Shown here one piece after another: positions 20,792 through 27,447 of a stretch of DNA of 27,447 bases; positions within the stretch are counted from its first letter, which is position 1; every line of letters begins with the position of its first letter. The stretch covers positions 1 to 27,447 of the forward strand of contig JNEM01014556.1 in NCBI GenBank assembly GCA_000697335.1, written 5' to 3'. A program made the position numbers and the translations under genes. The notes beneath the pieces are model-generated. The model saw only the letters and a program-made list of their open reading frames with translations. It had not been told where the DNA came from and did not search any database. The stretch comes from Conidiobolus incongruus B7586. Its lineage: Eukaryota > Entomophthoromycota > Entomophthoromycetes > Entomophthorales > Conidiobolaceae.

Positions 20792-21921
20792 ATTAATATT
20801 TCACTCACTTTATTGATTTCTTCTGAGGTTAGTTTATATACGAAATTGTGGTTATTATAAATCTTATACTTTTTTATTTATTAAGTAAATCCATTTTATA
20901 ACAAATTGTGTTATATACAAACTGATTTTGAAATTTTTATCATTTATTACTAATTATAAATAATTATCTTTAATATTCAATATCAAGTTTGAATTAGTTA
21001 TATCAAATGAAATATCAATAATAGTGAATAAATATCATTTACGTTTTTCAAACCTGTTATCAATGTGAAGAATATCTATTGATATAATTAAATAAAAAGC
21101 ATTATAAAAATTTTTTAAATATATTTAAGAACAGAATTAATTTTTTGATGATCAAAAACTTAACTATATATTTATATTTTTCACACTTTATTCAGTCCAA
21201 AACCCAATTCGGACTTTATACTCTAATGAAAAATAGGCTATCATCTAAGTTTGGAAAATTATAATGTAATTGTTATAAGTACTATATTAAATTTTAAAAA
21301 TATTCAAATTTTGGATTCTTATATTGTTGTATTAGTATATTTGAAAATATTATTATTTTTATTGAATTAATAAAGTCATTGTTATTATATTATTATCATA
21401 ATATTCACCTTATAATCATAAATTTTATGGAATGTGATTATATGAATAGATAAACTATATTCAGCTACATCATGTTATAACGAGCTATGTTAATGGTTGA
21501 TTTATATCTAGTCAATATAGTGTATATTAATTATTATAAAGTAAGTTTCAATGAATAGTATACTTTATTACTTAAAAGTGTGGTCTGAGCAAATGCATAT
21601 AACTTGTCATAAATTTTATTGTCAACTGAAGATTATTCAATTATAGATATTTTGATTATCATATATGAAATCATTGAATTGCTTTTTCATAAGGAAAAAT
21701 AATAAATTCCTTCAATTATAAATTGACATAATATAATCTAGGTTTATTTAACTCAACATGCTTAAACATTTAATCGATTTTCAATTAACTTCGATATTAT
21801 CAAGCATTTTCAATAAACTCTCATTCTTTATTAATAATACTTACATTGGAATTTGATAAAATGATTTATAAAATGAATTTGTTAATATAAATATAAAGAG
21901 CATTTTATTTTCTTTGGCGCT
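20792..21921. other. Intergenic between receptors 6 and 7
   Basis: It holds the receptor 6 TATA box at 20833-20842. The remainder is AT-rich with no gene recognised. Confidence 0.5.
20833..20842 (-). promoter_or_regulatory. TATA box of receptor 6, CGTATATAAA
   Basis: The 10-mer CGTATATAAA on the minus strand lies 42-51 bases before the ATG at 20791. The identical 10-mer stands 39-48 bases before the ATG of receptor 7, so the element is conserved in both sequence and spacing. Confidence 0.65.
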
Positions 21922-22857
21922 TTAGACCTCCGATTGATTGATCTGAGGATTTCTAGAAGACATCATTGATTTTAATCGATTCATATTTTCTTCATACAAG
22001 GATGGGTCCATGTATAGTACAATCAAACAGTTGGAGACAGTATGCATCAGCTGCATAATATTGCTGACATAATCTAAAGTCCAAGGCCTTCGACGACCGG
22101 CAAACCACTGATAAAACCAGCCCAAATCTTTACCAATATAAGCAGCAATGAAACAAACTACAATTAGAGATGATCGAATTAAAACCTTCATATTTTCTCG
22201 TTTGACCAAGTTTTTATCCAAATTTAATTGTGGCTGAATTTTAGTAGTTCGATTATAATTAACGATTATTATCAGGGAATAATTGATAATTACTGATAGA
22301 AATGATAGTGCGTAAATGATTGCGAAATATTTAGTTATAAAAGAAATATTGGAATACAAATTTAAGATACATCCAAATGCTACAGTTGAAAATAAAAACT
22401 CTTGCTGAAGGCATACAATCACTACCAGTACTAAATGTATGAATATAAATGTACCAAGCAAAGAATTCCATACGATATTTGGGAGAGATATTTTAAATAT
22501 GATTAATAGCATTCTTTCTACACTTAATAATACAATAGGATAATCGTCAATTGTATTAAATAAGCCAGCAGTTAAATAATCGATAGTGCAGGCTGATACA
22601 TGATAAGCAAACAGGTTATAAGGCCATTTCATCATTATTCCTTTTGCAATATTGGATAAAGAACCTATAAAGCCTATGATTATTGTGACCATTGAGAGGC
22701 GTGTATCGATATGCAGAGGTTTAGGCTTTTTAGAGAATTGAGTCAATATATAAAGTGATAATATTGCACCAGCACTACCAAATATTATACATACAGCCAC
22801 TAGCCCATCTTTGTAATAAATATTGGCTTGATCAATTTTCTCTGCTTCTGAATCCAT
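21922..22857 (-). CDS. 7TM class-A-like G-protein-coupled receptor, family member 7
   Basis: 311 aa, starting MDSEAEKIDQANIYYKDG. The helix pattern matches the other members. Cys90 and Cys163 are the probable disulfide, Glu114-Arg115-Met116 closes TM3, KWPYN lies in outer loop 1, RRPWT in outer loop 3, and NCLIVLYMDP ends TM7. The TM3 core reads FNTIDDYPIVLL, with two acidic residues where relatives have LAV or IGV; acidic residues inside a TM helix could change ligand choice. The third inner loop (LNLDKNLVKREN) and the extended C-tail (RNPQINQSEV) place it with member 6. TATA box CGTATATAAA 39-48 bases upstream. Open and intronless, same strand as its neighbours. Function inferred from fold only. 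Confidence 0.93.
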   Translation of the reverse strand: MDSEAEKIDQANIYYKDGLVAVCIIFGSAGAILSLYILTQFSKKPKPLHIDTRLSMVTIIIGFIGSLSNIAKGIMMKWPYNLFAYHVSACTIDYLTAGLFNTIDDYPIVLLSVERMLLIIFKISLPNIVWNSLLGTFIFIHLVLVVIVCLQQEFLFSTVAFGCILNLYSNISFITKYFAIIYALSFLSVIINYSLIIIVNYNRTTKIQPQLNLDKNLVKRENMKVLIRSSLIVVCFIAAYIGKDLGWFYQWFAGRRRPWTLDYVSNIMQLMHTVSNCLIVLYMDPSLYEENMNRLKSMMSSRNPQINQSEV

Positions 22858-24347
22858 ATTTTTTAATCAAAATGTGCTTTTCTAAATTATTTCGATTTAT
22901 ATACGGATTAGGATTTTGAAACTTTCTGTTTCATTTTCAATTTCCTCCCTCAATTTATCAATCAATCTTAAAGTGATTTGATAAACTAAATTTATCACTT
23001 ATAATTCAAAAATCAACCTTGATACATAAAATTTAAGTATATAAAGTATTATTTAAATCATATTATCATAAAATAAGTTGATATTAATAATTATACCATA
23101 TAAAAGACCAAATAATAAAATTTTCAATATATTAGCCCAATAATCCAATTTATTTCAAAAATATTATTATTATTCTAAAAGATCTTATAAGTTCTAAATT
23201 CAGATTTTTTTCAAAATCTAAGCAAATTGTTCATATTTTATTCTTTTGTAAAGTATATCTGACATAAGCAAGCATAAATTTCGGCCTTTTTCAAAATGTG
23301 AGGTTATTTTATCAAAATTGATCTATATATTAAATTAATTTCTAGTCATATTAAAAAAAATATTTTTGACCTTGATATTATATCAATTTTATCTAATTAG
23401 AATTTTAATATACATTTATTGTCAAATTCATTTTTATTATGTCACAAAAAATTTGATATAACTTGATTGAAGGTGAATATAAATAATACTAAGTTATATG
23501 TTGTCATACCATGGTGAATATAAGATTAATTACCATATTAACATACACAATATGAACATTTTTGGTCTATTACAATATAAAATATTTTGGTAAAATTAAT
23601 GGAATCATTCTGGATAATATCAAATAATATCAATTTGATTTATTGCTTGTATTATAAATTTTTGACTATTACACGAAATAAAATACTTTTATAGTATAAA
23701 ATCTTTTTGGAAAGCCATCCATCCTATTTTTTTAAATTTGCTATTGAATTTGACAAAAGATGGTTATTAGAAAATGGAAAATCAATTGAATTCGTCACTT
23801 AAATGTATAAAATATAACAGACTTGATTTCGTCTAATTTTTACTTCAATAGAAATAATTCCAAATTTGATAAAGTTTTAATTATGTGTATTTTACTATAT
23901 AAAGATATATTTCATTAAAATATAATTTAAAATTATATTTAAGATTATCATTTTACTTATAATCACAAAAATATACTTTCATTCATATAGTTTTGATATT
24001 AGTATTTTTTTTATAAAAGTTAAATTATATTATCTTATTCTATGAATATTAATATTCGCTGGGTTAAATGGCACTCTTCACTTTGTAATAAATTTTGTTA
24101 GAAAGTAAGAATGATATATCTATATTGATAATTTATATAGAACAATCTTGCACATATTTTCTATTGAAAATACATATCAATTATATTTATATATTATTCA
24201 ACAAATCCCAGTTTCAAGTAATTCATCCAGGATTCAACTTAATCTACTGACTACAATCCAAGAGAATATTAAAAATAAATCAAGCTATCTTTAAATATAT
24301 ATTAAAGGTTTAATTAACTATCAAAAAGTTAATAAATTCAATGAATA
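22858..24347. other. AT-rich intergenic, no further gene seen
   Basis: It contains the receptor 7 TATA box at 22896-22905. The rest is AT-rich, and no repeat or coding remnant was recognised. Confidence 0.5.
22896..22905 (-). promoter_or_regulatory. TATA box of receptor 7, CGTATATAAA
   Basis: Identical 10-mer and similar spacing to the element before receptor 6. Confidence 0.65.
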
Positions 24348-25190
24348 TTAACAATATATTAATTTATTTATATTCTTATGACAGCTAACTCGTGTATATA
24401 ATATCTTAAATCTGTCAATCATCTCATCGCTTAATTGATGGTCTATGTATAGGATAATTAAGCAATTCGCTACGTTTTGCATATGATGAAATAAATTACT
24501 GAAGTGATCTAAAGTCCATGGCTTTTGTCTTTGAATAAACCACTAATATAATCAAGCTACTATTTTTCCGAAATAAGATATTATACAGCAAACGATAATT
24601 AAACAAGCCCGAAATACTATTTTCAAATTTTCTTTAGTCAAACTTTTGCTTACATTCATCTCTGTCTGATTTTTGATCAATATTTTGAAATGAACCAGAA
24701 TAATAGGCATAAAGCATAATACGAAAATTAGGCAACAAACAATGCAGGTAAAAGCGAAATACCTCGTAGAAAAAGATCTGTAATTTATATTTGACATACT
24801 CCCAAACCCCAAATTCGAATATGAAAACTTATTCGAACTAGTTACAAACTACACAACAGTAATGTCAATTCTCATGAATATTCCTAGGATAATGATATAA
24901 GAGTAGATTTGAAATTAATATTAAATATGATTTATATCATTTTCTTTAAACCTAAAAGTGGAACTGGATATACTGTTATTGTATTAAATAACTACGTAGT
25001 TAAATATTCTACCATACAAGTCTTAATATGTTATACATTAACCTCGTATGGCCTTTATAAATACTGATATCCCAATATTAAAAATTGATGTTAATGAACT
25101 AAACAACCATGATTGACAATATGAATATGAATGTTGGGAGATTTCGATAACAAGATAAATTGATAAATAGCACTCAATTTACCACATAAT
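24348..25190 (-). pseudogene. 7TM receptor pseudogene 8, 5'-truncated and decayed
   Basis: The C-terminal half is well preserved: an 86-codon open piece (24552-24812) covers TM5, the third inner loop (MNVSKSLTKENLKIVFRA) and TM6 (IIVCCIISYFGKIV). After a stop at the Trp position it continues to KPWTLDHFSNL, NCLIILYIDHQLSDEMIDRF and a run-on tail. Upstream, a TM3 remnant reads TCMVEYLTT and YPVPLLGLKKM, with Lys-Lys-Met in place of Glu-Arg-Met. A first-inner-loop trace (SKSPNIHIHIV, compare KKPRPLHIDTI) precedes it. No start or TM1 is recognisable, so the left part is lost or scrambled and the boundary is approximate. SLTKENLKI resembles members 6 and 7 more than members 2 and 3. Multiple stops and frame changes. 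Confidence 0.85.
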
Positions 25191-26562
25191 AATCTAATAC
25201 CTATTAAACTATTCTTTTAATAATTTATAGTTTAGTTTATTTGCAATTTTTTGATTTCAATAGTATACTTAAATAAAAAAACTTGTTTTTAAAATAGATT
25301 AAGAAATATTAGTACAGAAGTAAATTAATAGCATAAAATTAAAATCAATATTAAATAGAATTATCATTATATAATCTATTGAAATTAGTAAACAATATAT
25401 AATAATAACTGTTTATTATACTTTTGGCAAGCTTTTAATAATTACAAAATGAGTTTTTTACTAAAATCTGAAATTTAATATTTTATGAATTTATTTACGA
25501 GAATTTTTTTACAAGTATTTTTAATAACCTAGAGTAATTATTACTATATAGATAATAATCTGGTGAGTGTACCAAATATAATAGCTTATTTAAATTGTGT
25601 ATATGGAAAATTTTTTTTAATTTTAATTTGATATATTTATAAATATTATAGAAAATATTGAATAAATTTTCATTATAACAAAAATACTAATTAAAAATTG
25701 TTTTATTTAAAAAACAATATAAGATTTATAATTAATCAATTTATCTTTAAAATCTAAATCAATAAGCCATATATCATGATATTTTATTATAATAATTAAA
25801 AGACATAAACATTAATTTATTAAAATATATAAAGGGATGATTTTAATTTAAAATTTTGATTTATTTTCAAGAAAATAATATTATAAAAGAATTTAAAACT
25901 TATTAATTATAAATTTTTATTATAAAATTTTTTTGAATGGTATTTTAATTAATTTTTTTAATTATAGTTATTATTTTTTTAAAAAGTTGGCTAAAATATA
26001 ATATTATAAATTAATTTATTTTAATTAATAAAAGTTTGAATTTCGATATAAATAATATACTAATATAATTAATAGTATATTACTTTAATATTTTTCTAGG
26101 TAAAATATAATATTATAGTTTAATATACTTTTTAATCTATTAATCAATGAAAAATGATAAAAACCAAATTTTTAAATTATAATTAATTTAAAATAACTAG
26201 TTTTTAATTTGATAATAATTAATTTCATAAAACATAATAGTTTTGAATAAAATTCAATTTATATTAGCTATTCAAAATTTTACAAAATTTGAAAAAGTTT
26301 ATGTTTAACGCTTATTAATATTGAATTTAAAGATTTTTGAAGATTATTATTTAATTTACAAAAAAATATAAACCTTACATTTTCAATTATAATATTATAA
26401 TATAAAATAATATAATAAATATATACTTATATATTATTTAAAACTTTATATTTTTCTATTTAACTTTTATATATAAATATATTTATTATAGAAGTACTAA
26501 TATACTTAAAAATACAGAAATAATATAAGTTAGCATTTTTCTCTAAATTAATATTTTGTTTA
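25191..26562. other. Extremely AT-rich, gene-free stretch
   Basis: Almost pure A/T with long homopolymer runs. The 17-mer TAAAATATAATATTATA occurs near 25993 and 26101, which may be a remnant tandem duplication or chance. No coding frame. It passes into the right-hand transposon fossil and may itself be mobile-element debris. Confidence 0.5.
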
Positions 26563-27447
26563 ATATTATCATAGAATCAAAAAAATGGGAAATTTTTTAA
26601 TTTCTGATTTTTCAAACTTATTATTAATTTCAAATAAAAAAATATATACAAAACAAATAGGAAAATATATAGTTTTGCATGATATATATATAATATTTTT
26701 TTGATTAAAAAAATAATTTTTTAAAATTGGTAGTTTAATATAATTATATTTAAACTAAATAATAAACATCAAAAATCTTTTATTTTAGTATTAATAAAGC
26801 TAAATTATAAACCCTCTAATATTATTCAAAATTTACAAATAGCTTTTGGTAATGAAATATTATCTAAATCAATAGTTTATTGCTAGGTAAATTATTTTAA
26901 GGCCAAGAGAAAAACTATCTAAAACTTGCTAAAATTTAAAAAACTAATTTCAACTATTATTCTTTTAATTATTAATAAAATAAAAAAATATATTAAAAAT
27001 ATCTTTTTTTTCAGCTAAAGAATTATCAAGTTATTTAATATTATTCATATAAATATTTTATATATATTAAAAATTTAAATTAAAATTAATTAATAAAAAT
27101 ATATAATAAGTATCTTATAGTTTAACTAAAGTTTAAAATAGCTAGAATAGCTATTATTAAATAAAATTTACTAAGATATAGCTAGAAACCAAAGCTTTCA
27201 CAATAAATCATTATAATTAATAAAACTTAGATTTTTTTATATAATCTTTTACCAAAAAATAAATCAAGATGATAGATTAAGTTAATTAACCCTCTTAATA
27301 AATTCCTTTAAATAAGTATTATATTGATAAATAGATATTAATTATTATAATAGATTATAATATTATTTGTATTTTTATTTAGTTTTTAAAAGAAAATCAA
27401 TTAACAGTAAACTTTATATTATTTTTTTAAATAAAAATATTTCTAAT
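26563..27447 (+). mobile_element. Decayed Tc1/mariner-like DNA transposon, 5' part, running off the window
   Basis: 26563-26820 repeats, in inverted orientation, the first 267 bases of the window. Downstream, the frame starting at 26809 reads KPSNII, then LQIAFGNEILSKSIVY, a helix-turn-helix of the kind at the N-terminus of mariner/IS630 transposases (pattern FG...LSKSTVYRWV). The next codons TGC TAG GTA look like decayed Arg-Trp-Val. Further on, other frames give FSAKELSSYL (near 27010), SLTKV (near 27120) and KI-stop-LETKAF (27173 on), matching the second helix-turn-helix and the region before the first catalytic Asp. The DDE/D catalytic core would lie at or beyond the edge and is not seen. 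Stops and frame changes are many, so it is dead. The family call is by pattern only. Confidence 0.6.

Noticed and set aside
1-26820. One giant transposable element with long terminal inverted repeats
   Set aside because: The helix-turn-helix remnant next to the right repeat points out of the window and the content between the repeats is host-like receptor genes; no integrase, polymerase or capsid-type gene is seen. Two separate insertions are simpler.

Overview
The window looks like nuclear DNA of an AT-rich eukaryote with mostly intronless genes. It carries a tandem family of seven-transmembrane (7TM) receptors with class-A-like hallmarks (a Glu-Arg-Met triplet at the end of TM3, paired Cys residues, a conserved TM7 end), together with secreted low-complexity proteins, solo-LTR-like islands and decayed DNA transposons. 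My best guess is an early-diverging fungus, possibly Conidiobolus-like (Entomophthoromycotina), a group in which expanded class-A-like receptor families have been reported. That assignment is inference with low to moderate confidence. The intact genes fit the standard genetic code. No tRNA, rRNA, CRISPR array or bacterial-type operon is visible.

Layout. Bases 1-267 are one copy, on the minus strand, of a repeat that returns on the plus strand at 26563-26820; the right copy runs into a badly decayed Tc1/mariner-like transposase. At 695-1813 (+) lies a secreted Ser/Pro/Asn-rich protein of 372 aa. A broken 7TM gene follows at 3195-4133 (+), then a small secreted Pro-rich protein at 5322-5666 (+) with a clear TATA box and palindromes upstream. 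A broken paralogue of the 372-aa protein lies inverted at 6554-7623 (-). A 517-bp solo LTR with perfect 5-bp target-site duplications occupies 8266-8782.

From 10.1 to 25.2 kb the window is a 7TM receptor array, all on the minus strand: intact genes at 10107-11018 and 11654-12562, pseudogenes at 13202-14110 and 14707-15632, intact genes at 19862-20791 and 21922-22857, and a pseudogene at 24348-25190. The gap between the second and third groups holds two GC-richer LTR-like islands (16878-17297 and 18618-18936). The last 2.2 kb is extremely AT-rich and contains the right-hand transposon fossil.

How it fits together. This is a birth-and-death receptor cluster: four open and four decayed members, with neighbours more alike than distant members. 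Three of the four intact genes have a recognisable TATA box 39-51 bases before the ATG, so each appears to be transcribed on its own. The secreted genes beside the array could encode wall or secreted partners, but a ligand-receptor link is speculation.
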